Assembly: GCA_026770025.1 (NCBI GenBank)
Contig: JAMXDE010000003.1
Coordinates: 2,790,001-2,854,000, forward strand
DNA length: 64,000 bases
Direction: 5' to 3'
From: Craspedostauros australis
Taxonomy: Eukaryota; Bacillariophyta; Bacillariophyceae; Mastogloiales; Achnanthaceae
Made by a program: the position numbers and the translations under genes
The notes under the pieces: generated by a model
What the model saw: the letters and a program-made list of their open reading frames with translations, nothing else
Databases searched by the model: none
What the model was told of the DNA's origin: nothing
In this document: positions 1 to 10,126 of the stretch, one piece after another
Position numbering within the stretch: position 1 is the first letter of the stretch
Layout: the number at the start of each line of letters is the position of its first letter

Positions 1-1
1 C

Positions 2-250
2 GATCTCATCGTCACGAAGGCTCGTGGAAAGAGTGGACCGTTGTTCCATTTCGATGTGCACGACGATGTGCGAACAGGGCCGCTTGACGTGCGGCTCGAG
101 AAGGATGAATCGCATCCCGGCAAGGTCATCGAGCGACGGTGGTACGAGCGCAACAAGCACATCTTCCCGGCGTCGCGGTGGGAGATCTACGATCCGCTCA
201 AGGAGTACGGCAAGTACACCATTCATGGCGGGGAGGTCACCACGAAGTGA
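2..250 (+). CDS. XAP5/FAM50 family protein, 3' end only
   Basis: The window opens inside this gene. The visible part is the last 82 codons, read in frame from base 2 and stopping at 248-250. It matches the conserved C-terminal XAP5 domain as I know it from human FAM50A and plant [20 protein letters not shown], then [16 protein letters not shown], and [16 protein letters not shown] near the end. The family is nuclear and linked to mRNA splicing and, in plants, to circadian timing and small-RNA pathways. The start and N-terminal coiled region lie outside the window, so intron structure and full length cannot be judged. Identity of the domain is near certain; its role here is inferred from the family. 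Confidence 0.93.
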   Translation, partial: DLIVTKARGKSGPLFHFDVHDDVRTGPLDVRLEKDESHPGKVIERRWYERNKHIFPASRWEIYDPLKEYGKYTIHGGEVTTK

Positions 251-557
251 ACAGGCATTGTACTGTACTCTGATTGTAGCCCAGTTGATGCGATAGCGTC
301 GTATGCGAGCAGAGCATCCGCAAGTAGAGTGTCCCCATTCTGTTCTGTTTGGAGAAATCTCGTCCTGATCATAATGTATCAACGAATTTGCAATTCATAG
401 GTAGATACTTCGCACACATCCTTCCTCGCTATTCCTAGCATAACATCTCATGTCATGTTATCGTGTGCTATGGTACGAGTATTTCACCATTTGTGTTCTG
501 TGCTGTTCTGCTCTCATCGTAGTGATGATACTACTGAGACCCCATGCGGTGCCCGTT
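251..557. other. Convergent intergenic gap
   Basis: This 307-base gap separates the stop of the XAP5 gene from the stop of the phosphatase on the other strand. It must hold both 3' ends. No ORF, repeat or RNA gene is apparent. Confidence 0.5.
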
Positions 558-3263
558 TTAAATGAGGGACTGCAGGAAGGCACCAAGGCTGGATTGCACC
601 CGCTCACTGGATGACACGGATCCATCCACCGTCAGCACGGACACAACTTCCTTGCCATTCTTCATCTTCACCTCCAGGACTTCTGGCAGGTTGCCCATCA
701 CGCCGTTGCTCATGCCGACATCGATCCTCCACGCCTTGCCGTCGACGACACCGTTGATCCGGCGTTGCACGCTATGCCCCATCACCATGCGATCCGCGTC
801 AAGGTAGTCCAGGCAGTCTTCCAACAGATCCACTGCTTCCTTGTCGCCCAAAGGCACGTCGGGTGGACTGGAGTAATCGCGCATCCACACGGGCGTGCGT
901 TGGCCGATGCCGCCCATCAGAAAAGAGGGAGCTTGGGAGACGGTCAAGTTGTACCGTTCGTTGGCCTTGTCCATGACTTCATCGAGGGTCTTGTAGGACC
1001 CGAAGTTGTTGAAGGTCGCGTTGGTTTGGGTGATCCATTCCCGCGCCTGGCGGTTCATGCCGGCGATGCCCCCGTGTTCCTCCAGCTGCTCGGTGGTCAA
1101 CCCGGCGTGCACGCAGACGGTCTTGCCGACTTTCACTGCCAATTTCATCTTGGAGAGGAAGGGTTCAGCCAAGATGCCACCGGGCTCATACGTTGCCCAG
1201 CGCGCTGGTTGGTTGCCACCGAACTGTACTCTCCAGCGCTGCGTTTCGAGGGACGATTCGTCGAGGCGCTTGCCGATGATCTTCTCGTACTCCTGATCAT
1301 CCGTGGTGTACTGGAAGAGCCCGACGTTGTTCATCGCTTCGTGGTTGCCGTACAGCATGATGATGGCACCGCCGGCCTCCTTGGCCTCACGTGACAGCTT
1401 GGCGAGCAACGAGAGGCTGGAGAGTTCTTCCGAGCCTCTGTCGAGGACGTCGCCGCATTGCACGACGATCGTATTGCCACCGGACCACTTCAGGTCGTTA
1501 CCAGAAGCGGTGTCATCACTGCTGATCCTGCCGAGAAGGGAGCTGATGAAGCTTGGCTCGGGCTTCGAGACCACTCCGGCGATGGAAAGGCTCTCACGCA
1601 GAGCATCCATGTCACCGTGAATATCACCAATGCACACCAGGCGCTGGCCTTCCTTGAGCGGTATCTCGTCCTCTGGCGGTGAAACGAATTTGAAGTCATC
1701 AAGGTTCACCAGGGACGCCAGAGTTGTGTTGGCGTCCGGGTCCTTCATCAACTCTTCCAGAAGAGACTGGACCGAGCTCTCATCCGATGTGGACGTTGTT
1801 GTGACGATTTCGGCATCGATGTAGCCCGGATCTTCATCATACTTCGTCTTCTTGGAAGATACGTCCTTCTTTTTGGCCGCACTAGCCATACCATAGTCTT
1901 TGGCATCGTAATCATCAATGATGATTACGTCCGCAGATTCCATTGCCTCGACTGCCGACGACAGCGATGACATGGCGGCGGTGGCAGTTGCAGTTGCCGT
2001 CGCAGCGGTGGAAGTCTGGTTTGTTGTTGTTGCGGTTGGCGAAGCTTGCGGTTCATTCATCGCATCCATTTCTTGAATTTGATCAAGGGTATCTTCGAAG
2101 AACATCTTCTCATCTTCCTCTTCATCGTCATCTTCATCAATTTCATCCTCAACCTCATCAATGGCATCAACCTCGTCAATGCCATCATCTTCTTCTGCCA
2201 CTTCCGTCACAACTTCTTCGTCAGCAGTGTCGTCTTCCAGAGCAACGACATTTGATTCCGCAGAGGTTGCAGTGATATTTTCGCCAATTTCGTCTTGGAC
2301 GACTGTTTCTTCGGCGTTGAGCTCACGGAGCTCCGCCTCATAAGCTGCCGTGATGTTGGCAGCCGTAGCGGTGATTTCAGGTTCCGCTACCAGTGTGTCG
2401 CTGGATTCGGACGAAACGTCATCTTGCACCTCATCGACTTGCTCGTCGATGACAGCGGCCTCAGGTTCAGCCACGATTGCTACTTCTGGTTCGACTGCCT
2501 CGTCTTCCACCAAGTTTGACTCGACTTCCATCTGCACATGATCGTTGTCATTCTCGATCTGTGCTTGCGTCTGTGGCGGCTCTGTTTGCTCCACTGCCTC
2601 TGGTTCTGGCTCTGCCTGCATGAGCTCTGGTTCTGGTTCCGGCTGCTGCAGTTCCTGCGGCTGTTGCTGCGACGCGGCTTGATCGATGTTTGTGTCATCT
2701 ACAAAGAAAGTATCAGGAGACTGCTCCTGTAAAATGTGTTCCACTTGTGGCTGCTGCTGGTGCAGGACATGATGGCCATCATCGTCGTCGTCGCCGTTGT
2801 TGTCGTTATGCTTGTTCATGTTGGCTGGTTCGTAGGCTTCCAAATCAGTGACAAACACGAGCATGTCGTAATCATACTCGAAGTCTGGGTCGCGCTCCAT
2901 GCACAGGGGGAATGCATCGTTCGTGACGAGGAGGTTGGATGTCGATTCCTCCGCGCCTCTGTCCGGACCGAAGAGCGTAGTGGACGATCGGAAGCTCTGG
3001 CTGCGGCTGCGACCCATGGTGAGGTGGCGCGTGGCCATGCTGTTGCCATCGCTGGTGCTGGGCCGATCCTGGCTGCGTGATGCGACCGTCCTGGTGCCCC
3101 AACCTGTCACGCCATGATTGGTGAAGGCTGTCGTCCTGCCTGCGCCCATCTGGGAGTCGCCGAATCTCCACGCATGGTGCGGTTGGTGAGAGACGCAGAT
3201 CAGCAACATGAGCACCCGCATTGGGAGGCTTGCTGGTTGCTGTCCCGTCATTGGGGTCGTCAT
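558..3263 (-). CDS. Shewanella-like PPP-family phosphatase, probably plastid-targeted
   Basis: Metallophosphatase of the PPP superfamily, most like the Shewanella-like (SLP) branch. The C-terminal third has the metal-binding motifs in order: GDIHGD (about residue 544), GDVLDRG (603), GNHEAMN (640), CVHAGL and MGHS (825). These predict a two-metal phosphoserine/threonine or phosphotyrosine phosphatase. I start it at the Met whose next residues include a hydrophobic signal segment (RVLMLLICVS) ending in HHAWRF, followed by about 60 residues rich in Ser, Thr and Arg with few acids; that gives 901 residues. The frame stays open upstream to 3572, so a longer start is possible but has no targeting logic. 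Residues about 190-530 are strongly acidic and low in complexity (Glu, Asp, Val, Ala, Gln), absent from SLPs I know. Plant SLP1 is chloroplastic, which agrees with the leader; plastid location remains an inference. Confidence 0.85.
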   Translation of the reverse strand: MTTPMTGQQPASLPMRVLMLLICVSHQPHHAWRFGDSQMGAGRTTAFTNHGVTGWGTRTVASRSQDRPSTSDGNSMATRHLTMGRSRSQSFRSSTTLFGPDRGAEESTSNLLVTNDAFPLCMERDPDFEYDYDMLVFVTDLEAYEPANMNKHNDNNGDDDDDGHHVLHQQQPQVEHILQEQSPDTFFVDDTNIDQAASQQQPQELQQPEPEPELMQAEPEPEAVEQTEPPQTQAQIENDNDHVQMEVESNLVEDEAVEPEVAIVAEPEAAVIDEQVDEVQDDVSSESSDTLVAEPEITATAANITAAYEAELRELNAEETVVQDEIGENITATSAESNVVALEDDTADEEVVTEVAEEDDGIDEVDAIDEVEDEIDEDDDEEEDEKMFFEDTLDQIQEMDAMNEPQASPTATTTNQTSTAATATATATAAMSSLSSAVEAMESADVIIIDDYDAKDYGMASAAKKKDVSSKKTKYDEDPGYIDAEIVTTTSTSDESSVQSLLEELMKDPDANTTLASLVNLDDFKFVSPPEDEIPLKEGQRLVCIGDIHGDMDALRESLSIAGVVSKPEPSFISSLLGRISSDDTASGNDLKWSGGNTIVVQCGDVLDRGSEELSSLSLLAKLSREAKEAGGAIIMLYGNHEAMNNVGLFQYTTDDQEYEKIIGKRLDESSLETQRWRVQFGGNQPARWATYEPGGILAEPFLSKMKLAVKVGKTVCVHAGLTTEQLEEHGGIAGMNRQAREWITQTNATFNNFGSYKTLDEVMDKANERYNLTVSQAPSFLMGGIGQRTPVWMRDYSSPPDVPLGDKEAVDLLEDCLDYLDADRMVMGHSVQRRINGVVDGKAWRIDVGMSNGVMGNLPEVLEVKMKNGKEVVSVLTVDGSVSSSERVQSSLGAFLQSLI

Positions 3264-4745
3264 CTTGCACTGCCCTTTCCTGTCCTGTCTTATGTTCAGT
3301 TGTGTTGTGCTCTGTTGCGATGTGTTGTGTTGTCCCGTGGTCCGGTGTGATGGGCGCGCTATTGATGGGAGCACTGCTGATGTTGTGGTGTCAGAAGGAC
3401 TGCGTGATGTGCAGAATTGAAGGAATTGGCGGAATTGCCTGGTGATGGGTGGCTGGAAGAAAGACTTGTCCACCTGACCATGTTCTTTGGGATTGTTGTC
3501 CACAAGAGAGAGAGGGAGAGAGAGAGTTGGTCTCCCGATGCTCCAATCAGAGAGGAGAGGAATTAAATTCAATCAAATCACATCAAGATCAAGCAACAGT
3601 GGATTGGACTCCTCGTGCTCGCACTTCCACAACGAAGGGAGACAGAAGGACGTCGATGGTAGTGCTGGTGGCGACAACGCTGGTGACGATTGGTGGCGGC
3701 CGTTGGATGGCGAGGGTGCGAGAGAGGAATTGCGGATGATGGGATGTTGCGCACGTTGCTTCGGCGTCAGCCATCAACAAATCAAACACGAACAATGACG
3801 TCCTCCAAAATTGCGAACGGTGGGCGATGTCATCTGCCAAAAAAAGCAACATCTGGCTATGACAAATGACGTCAGATACGAGGTCTCCTCAACAGAAACA
3901 GAACAAAATACACCCTTTGAAATCCTTCAGAGTACATCCATTCTCCACCTCAGTACCTCTGTTTGAACGGGTACTATTAGAGAACAATTTTGTAGGACAA
4001 TATTGGGCTAAGTAATATCGTCATAAATGCCTTCCCAACCTAGATTATTCCGACGTTGTTTCGTGGAGATTCGAGATGATCGTACCATACTCTTGTCGTA
4101 GGCATGATGCATGAGGGCACGATAGTATGGTGCATGTACTCCGACTGGACCAGTCGTCTCCGCAGTCTAAATACTCTGCGATCTCTGTCGAGAGAGGAGC
4201 AGAGAGCCACGCTATTTATGATAAGTCGAACTTGGCATCAGCTGAAGTCTTGGATGCATTGAGATGAGGGACATTAGGTCCTACCCAACGGTTGGAGGAA
4301 CAAGGTCACGTAGGAGTGGGTGGATTGTGTGGACCGGCTGAGCCCAAATCGCCGACCTTTCTGTGCTGTTGGTTCCTGGGATGAGGTTGCCTTGTTCACC
4401 AGTGTCATCAAGTGTCACCAGCGATGGAGCAACGCATACATACATGCATACGTGCTCTGCTCTGGCATAGTCGGTATCGTTTCTTCTGTGTTGTTCTGAT
4501 GGATCATCGAGGAAATTGGAACAACTCATCACAATGTACCATCTCCGTCGACTTCATAATTTCATCATCATCGTCGCATCCGCCATCTGCACAAGATTAG
4601 CTCGCACCATATTCGCATCATTTTGATGTGTGACATCACAACGCAGAGATGGTACAGTCAAGGCAACGCCATTTCCACACACGTACGTGCAGAGACTGGT
4701 GACTTCTACGCACGAAAAGACACGCAGGCCCCTTCTCTCTACGAG

Positions 4746-4779
4746 TAGAGAAAGAGAGAGAGAGAGAGAGGGGGGAGAG
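4746..4779. repeat. (GA)n simple repeat
   Basis: Purine-only run of GA dinucleotides passing into a short G run, in noncoding DNA. A similar GA run is at 6042-6063. Confidence 0.85.
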
Positions 4780-6041
4780 CACCACACAACCACGTTATCA
4801 CCGAGCATAGAACAACTCTGAACATGACAAGGACGCTGCCTTGGTTTGTTGCGCACCTACATGTAATACCACACATGGAGTAGAGTGCATGAGATGAATC
4901 ACCTACTCTACGCTACGCTGGTCCGTGCACTCATGTCCAACACGACACATGACCGCTATCAATGAACGCATCGAAGCAGAGAATCGCCAAAGACATGAGG
5001 TTGCCCGGTCGGACCCATCCCCCCCAAAACACTTCACAGCAATGGCACGTGCACTGTCCGATGCCAAAGTACAGGCAGTCGAGTGCGCGGTTGCGGACAG
5101 TGTCCCACCCTCAATACTCTACATGCTCAACGAGTGCTTGACACCAACTGTGGAGCTGCCAACAGGGAACTTTCCCATCTATGGAACTTGAAACGATCCG
5201 GCAATGCAGAACATGGGACAAGAGGGGCAGCAGAGCACCTCACAACGCAGCACAGTTGGGCATGGTGGATTATTCAGCCCACATTGTTGAATAGCAAGGC
5301 ACCACGCAGTGACGAGCTATCGGTATTCGATGAAACACAACGAAACGATCAGCGCCATGGCGATCGTCGGCAGCAAGCTTGGTGCCACGCAACCAGGAGA
5401 GCTGATCTCATCGTCACTCTCATTGGCACACACATTAGCCGATGATGCAGATAGTTGCTGCTGCTGTTGTTGCTGCTGTTGTTGACGATGCTACTGTTGC
5501 CCCAGGTTGTTGCCGATGCTACGGTTGCTCCAGGTTGTTGCCGATGCGTTGTCATCTTTTCACCTGAACGCGAAACAGACAGATCGATGTCACGCCACGA
5601 GTTGTCCACCGAAACATCGCCGACCATCAAAAGTCTGCCCAGGCAACTCAGATCGTGAGGGCGGATCAATTCTTATGTTCGACCGGCGCGCATGTGGCTT
5701 ATTTACCGCAGATTGTTTGGTCTTTCGTGGTTCGCCATCGTTTCTGTCTCGTGGTCCTTTCTTCCCCGCCTTGGCTGCGTCAACCGAAGCGCCTCAAAGG
5801 CGTCGGCTTATTGTGCACGTGCCTTCTATTCCTACCATGCCACGAAGCCATCCGAATCTGGGCAGCGGTACCGGCGAGTGTGGCGATAGGAATAGAGAAA
5901 GCCGATCGAGTGCAAGCGGGGAGACGAGCCGAGAGGCAGATGGCACCGCACTCACCCACCCGCCTGTGCATGTACCAGTATGATGTGAGCAGTTTGGAGG
6001 ACATCGCTTAGTTTTAAGAGATTGGAAGATACGAGAAGAGA

Positions 6042-6063
6042 ACAGAGAGAGAGAGAGAGAGAG
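6042..6063. repeat. (GA)n simple repeat
   Basis: About eleven GA units in noncoding DNA between the phosphatase and the secreted-protein gene. Confidence 0.85.
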
Positions 6064-6282
6064 GTCTGATTTTGATGCCTCGGTACGTGATGACTTGCCA
6101 CAAAGCGCTGCCTTTGCCTACCTCACAGGCATCGAGGGCGAACAATGATGTGAACGACGCGGCGCGTATTGATGCGTTTTCCCCTGTTGTTTTCGTTGTT
6201 CTGCATTCGAAGTCCTCGATTCGCCAATCGCTTCATCTTTCCCGCTTGGTAGCCACCCACCCAAATTCATGCCTGAGCAGAC

Positions 6283-6666
6283 TTGGATCAAGCCAAAAGT
6301 CTACTATCAGAACAAACTGGAACGACAAGGAATTCGCAGGCGTATAACCTATCCTCCGACCAAGCGGGGAAGCTATCGTCGCTCTTCCACAAACTACGGA
6401 CGGAGCTTCAAGTGCCAGTACAATCTGCTCTCTGCCAGTGCCTGGGAAGGGTATCGTGCAACACAAGTAACCTGCTGTTGGCGGACTTGTCTTGAGATTG
6501 AAAACTGCTCTGGCTACTTCTGGGACCGGAATCTTCCCTCATCGTCATTGGAGGCGGTTCCGTTGGGAGTGTTCTTTCACTCCTCGCTTCCCCCCTTGCC
6601 CAGAAATCATCAAGATCCGCGAGCCCGAAGATCTCTGTCCCTTCGTGGGATGCGGCCAACTATTGA
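6283..6666 (+). pseudogene. Possible remnant of a dinucleotide-binding oxidoreductase
   Basis: In one frame a 70-codon ORF (6283-6495) is followed, after two in-frame stops (6493 and 6499), by an open stretch reading SLIVIGGGSVGSVLSLLASP at about 6535-6594. That is a good fit to the beta-strand, glycine-rich loop and helix of an FAD/NAD-binding Rossmann fold. A stop follows at 6664. In the next frame, just after the loop, the sequence reads EIIKIREPEDL, which would suit the second strand of such a fold with its acidic end. The shift and stops suggest a decayed host gene, or exons whose splice sites I cannot place. The glycine motif is short, so chance is a real alternative. Confidence 0.22.
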
Positions 6667-6869
6667 CACTTCGCCACAGCTCACATCGAGCTCGTGGAAG
6701 GATACGGCGGAATGGGAAACACTCTTCGATTTGCCTTCACCTCTTGGGTGAATGTCATCGTATCCTTTTCTACGATGACCCACGTCTCTCTGTGCACACC
6801 ATCTCCCTTCCGCACATGATCGTGTCGCATTGCACCGCATTGCATTGCGTCGGTAATGGGCGTGCCACA

Positions 6870-6902
6870 TCGAACTCGTACTCGTACTCGTACCAGTACT
6901 CG
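6870..6902. repeat. (ACTCGT)n hexamer repeat
   Basis: Several copies of the hexamer actcgt in tandem, slightly degenerate, about 160 bases upstream of the start of the secreted-protein gene. The same hexamer recurs near 25126-25140 and 62311-62348. Confidence 0.7.
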
Positions 6903-7063
6903 CATTGCGCAGCGATGACCAGCACAGTACTACAGTAAAATCAGGAGATACGTTCCACTATGCTGCAAATGTCAAGAGCACATCCGCACATCAATCTGCC
7001 ATCCTCATAAAAAGTTCAGTTCAGCACAAATCAATACCAACACGCAAACAACAAGCTTCCACC

Positions 7064-8443
7064 ATGAACTTCCGCAAGGCCACTTCCTTCATCGTCGCTG
7101 CCATCGCCATGGCCGCCCACGGCGCCATGGCTGCGATTGGCGATGACTACATCGACGCCGTCCCTGCCACCGTGTACGAGGCCGCCGACCTCTCTCCACA
7201 GAACATGGACTACGACAAGGCCAACAAGAAGTTCATCGCCCACGGAGGATGGTACAACAACCGCCTCGTCCACTACTACAAGTTCCGCATCTTCGCTCCA
7301 GGCACCTACCCAGATCTCATCAAGGGACCACCAAACATGAGCCCAGCCTCAGATGTCCCAATCCAGAAGGTCATGATGACAACCACCACCGGAGACTTCA
7401 CCGGTGTCGTCGGAAAGCCAATCCTCGAGTTCCACACCAGCGATGGCAACTCTTACTCCGACTTCATGAACGTCAAATTCGTCATGGTTGATGCCACATA
7501 CGTCGCGGACACCTTTAAGAGTGCCGGTGATGTCACTAAGAGTGGCAATACCCTCAAGGAGACCGACATCATCATGAACTTCCCAGTCGTCCCAACAGGA
7601 TCCTCCCTTCAGAGCCCTGTTGACAAGACCGCAACCGCCCCCATCAAGCCCATCACCGCCTTCTACAAGGGACAGGAGGTTCAGACCTTCATCTTCGAGG
7701 TCAACAATCAGGCTGCCTTCGACTACTTCAACCCCAAAACCCGTGATCAGCCAAACGATGCCGACTACGCCATCCCAGTCGTGACCACCTTCGCCAGCAA
7801 GACTGCCGTCACATCCATCCCACTGTGGCATGTGAACCAGTTCACTCGCGGTGTGTCTGCCGTGAAGGGCAACCAGGGAGGACCAAGCGATGCCGGTATG
7901 CGCAATCTGATCAACCTCGACCGTCCAGATGCAGGATACTCTCCACTGTGGCAGCTGTTCTGGGTCACCGAACTCCCAATCGATTACATGGCCGATCAGA
8001 TCTCCATCAACACCGAGCTTACCGCCGCCAACGGAGCCGCCTTCATCCCAACACCAATGTACGTCAACTGTCCAGATGTTGGCCCAGTCGGCACCACCGA
8101 CAACGCAGACCGCCAAGAAACACACCAGCTGAAGCTCGATCTCGCCCAGGAATCCAACTTCGTGCTTGGATCTCATGCGGACTTGCTCTTGAAAGAAGGA
8201 TTGGACGTGAAGATCACCACCGAAGATGGCACCAAGGTAGCTGAGGGAAAGACCAATATCATGGGAGCATACGAGATTGAGGTGAAGTCGTCTGACATCC
8301 CGGATGGCACCACCAAGCTCAAGGTCATGTACGGAACCAAGGACATCCGCACGCTGGAGGTTGAAGACACCTCTTCTGATGCATCCAGCATGAGCGTCGG
8401 CATGGGCATGGCCACCGCCATGCTGGCCGCAACACTCATGTAA
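7064..8443 (+). CDS. Secreted protein with signal peptide and GPI-like tail
   Basis: A 459-residue protein with no function I can name. I start at the ATG at 7064 because it directly gives a signal peptide (basic MNFRK, then an Ala-rich hydrophobic run ending in HGAMA); the frame is open upstream to 6905 but that part looks like leader sequence. The context tccaccATG suits a eukaryotic start. The body is hydrophilic and beta-like, with two similar motifs, IPLWHVNQFT near residue 246 and YSPLWQLFW near 290, and later YVNCPD, probably its only cysteine. Residues about 360-435 read like a small beta-sandwich. The last about 20 residues are weakly hydrophobic and rich in Met, Ala and Gly after a small-residue SSDASS site, as in GPI-anchored proteins. 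It is probably exported to the cell surface. Codons are dominated by C-ending forms, as in highly expressed genes. Confidence 0.82.
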   Translation: MNFRKATSFIVAAIAMAAHGAMAAIGDDYIDAVPATVYEAADLSPQNMDYDKANKKFIAHGGWYNNRLVHYYKFRIFAPGTYPDLIKGPPNMSPASDVPIQKVMMTTTTGDFTGVVGKPILEFHTSDGNSYSDFMNVKFVMVDATYVADTFKSAGDVTKSGNTLKETDIIMNFPVVPTGSSLQSPVDKTATAPIKPITAFYKGQEVQTFIFEVNNQAAFDYFNPKTRDQPNDADYAIPVVTTFASKTAVTSIPLWHVNQFTRGVSAVKGNQGGPSDAGMRNLINLDRPDAGYSPLWQLFWVTELPIDYMADQISINTELTAANGAAFIPTPMYVNCPDVGPVGTTDNADRQETHQLKLDLAQESNFVLGSHADLLLKEGLDVKITTEDGTKVAEGKTNIMGAYEIEVKSSDIPDGTTKLKVMYGTKDIRTLEVEDTSSDASSMSVGMGMATAMLAATLM

Positions 8444-9014
8444 TCGCATTCGCGTTTGTCGCCCTCACATGCCTGCGCAACCGTGCTGCTCCATCATAGC
8501 GTCACCAGGAGCAGATTTGATCAGCATCCATCCTCTACATGCTTGCTTCGCCTTCTGGCGGCTGGCAGAGAACAAATCAAATATTATATAAGAATGCTCT
8601 ACAAGCCACAAATTACGAATAGTAAGTTCAAGGAGTCTCGTTGCGCCACATGAGCAGCGTGGGAAATGCTCGTTGACGCTGTTTTTGTCTTCGGCGAGAC
8701 CGATCTTCGGCGAGACCGATCTTCGGCAGAGTGCACGCACGGCTACTCGAGGCATGTCACAGCAGAATGCAAGTAGAGCACCGTAAAAGCACTCGTACGA
8801 TACACACCACACCACGCAGTTCACACCAAGGAACCTATCGGGCATGTAGAGCAGCCCATCCTTATCCGCACGATGGGGCAATGCCTTACGTTCAATGGCA
8901 CTATCATACAACCATCAAAGCCGTGTCTTTCCTTCTCTACTCTCGTGCGCAAATGGTCCTGTCTCACGATACTCACAGAAAAGAGGAGTACCATCCAACA
9001 GGGTACAGTGAGAT
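8444..9014. other. Intergenic region left of the LTR element
   Basis: It holds the 3' end of the secreted-protein gene. At 8688-8730 there is a 16-base tandem repeat (cgatcttcggcgagac) in about two and a half copies. The last five bases, 9010-9014, are the left copy of the target duplication of the LTR element. Confidence 0.6.
8688..8730. repeat. 16-bp tandem repeat, about 2.5 copies
   Basis: The unit cgatcttcggcgagac is seen complete at 8701-8716, with a 13-base partial copy before it and a diverged partial copy after it. Confidence 0.8.
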
Positions 9015-9697
9015 AGTTGAGATTCAATAAGGGACAGACTATTACCGAACACGGTATCAACCCGATGGGAGAAATTCCTGTTTTGGCGCGAAATCTTCCG
9101 ACTTGATCGACCACCAAATCTTTTCTCCTCCTTTCTCTCCTCCATTCACGAATCCATCATGACTCAAACCTGACCGACCTGACTCACACCCACTTGGGAA
9201 CTATATGCTCTTCAGATCCTCCTTACTACAATATACCTTGATTCCTTCATGCTGATGACTACCACACTACCACCGTGGTCTCAACATGCGTATCCAACTT
9301 GCTTCAACTCAAGCAATGGAATCCGAGGGTCAGCTTCAGCCACAGCCACTGCTTCATGACCGTCACCACTGATTGCCATGACCTACACTGCAGTGTAACT
9401 ACATGTGCGGAGAGCAAGATACTGTATTGATTGTCTATTCTGTTGCACTGAATCAAGTGCATCAGTGCAGGGTCTCGCCAAGTTGTGTGGCATCGTTTCT
9501 TCACCCTACTAACACCAACAAGCTAACTCATAATAACAGACAAGGATTAGCTACAAAGCACTCTACTACTCATCGTTACAGTTATAACTCTTCAACCAGT
9601 ACACCTCTCTTGAACTGCATCACACAGCTATCCCGAAGCCAGCAGATTCACAAGGCATTCTCCACCGATTCGCGACGTCAACGCCCGAATCCTAACT
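9015..9697 (+). repeat. 5' LTR of the copia element
   Basis: A 683-base direct repeat matching 17476-18158 nearly base for base. Its bounds are set by the flanking target duplication and by the point at which the two copies diverge. Confidence 0.93.
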
Positions 9698-10126
9698 GGT
9701 AGCTGCGAGTGGTTGCCAAATACTCTCTTATCAACTCCACCGAGCATCTTCCTCTGCCAACCGATCGCAAGAGTCTCTCTGAGACGAAGCCAAAAAGGCA
9801 TAGCTCGCAAATCGAGCCTCCATCAAAGGACCACGTCCTCATCGCATGTATCTGATTTGAAATCAGAACCCCAAAGCTCGAACACCGAGGCACTCAAGAG
9901 GACAAAAGTCCCAGCTGAAGGTAAGCGACCCAAGGTCGAACTTCAGTAGCCTCTGCTAAAGCAAGCTATAACCGCACTCGCCGACCGAGTACGAGCCTCT
10001 CCAAGCCTGCATCGAACTTCAGTGCACACCTTCCCAACAAAGTGAAGCCGAGCAAGAGCAAGAGAAGGCAAACAGATCGATCCCCTTGAAGTCCAAAGAC
10101 CACTCAAGAAGTCCCCGTCATCCATC

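Larger units (their letters stand above)
3264..6282. other. Long intergenic region, no convincing gene
   Basis: About 3 kb upstream of the phosphatase. Short ORFs occur on both strands but none has recognisable domains or sensible composition. There are GA-rich simple repeats (3508-3530, 4746-4779, 6042-6063). An imperfect inverted repeat has arms at about 4083-4092 (gtaccatact) and 4124-4133 (agtatggtgc). A direct repeat of caggttgttgccgatgc occurs near 5502 and 5529. A CTG/TTG run lies at about 5455-5485. The promoter of the phosphatase gene is presumably in the first few hundred bases. Confidence 0.5.

Noticed and set aside
5655-6011. 118-codon ORF with hydrophobic segments
   Set aside because: Overlaps another equally open frame; hydrophobic runs look accidental and no signal or domain is clear.
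7349-8449. 366-codon minus-strand ORF over the secreted-protein gene
   Set aside because: Codon bias of the plus-strand gene keeps the antisense open. The plus strand has the signal peptide and a good start context.
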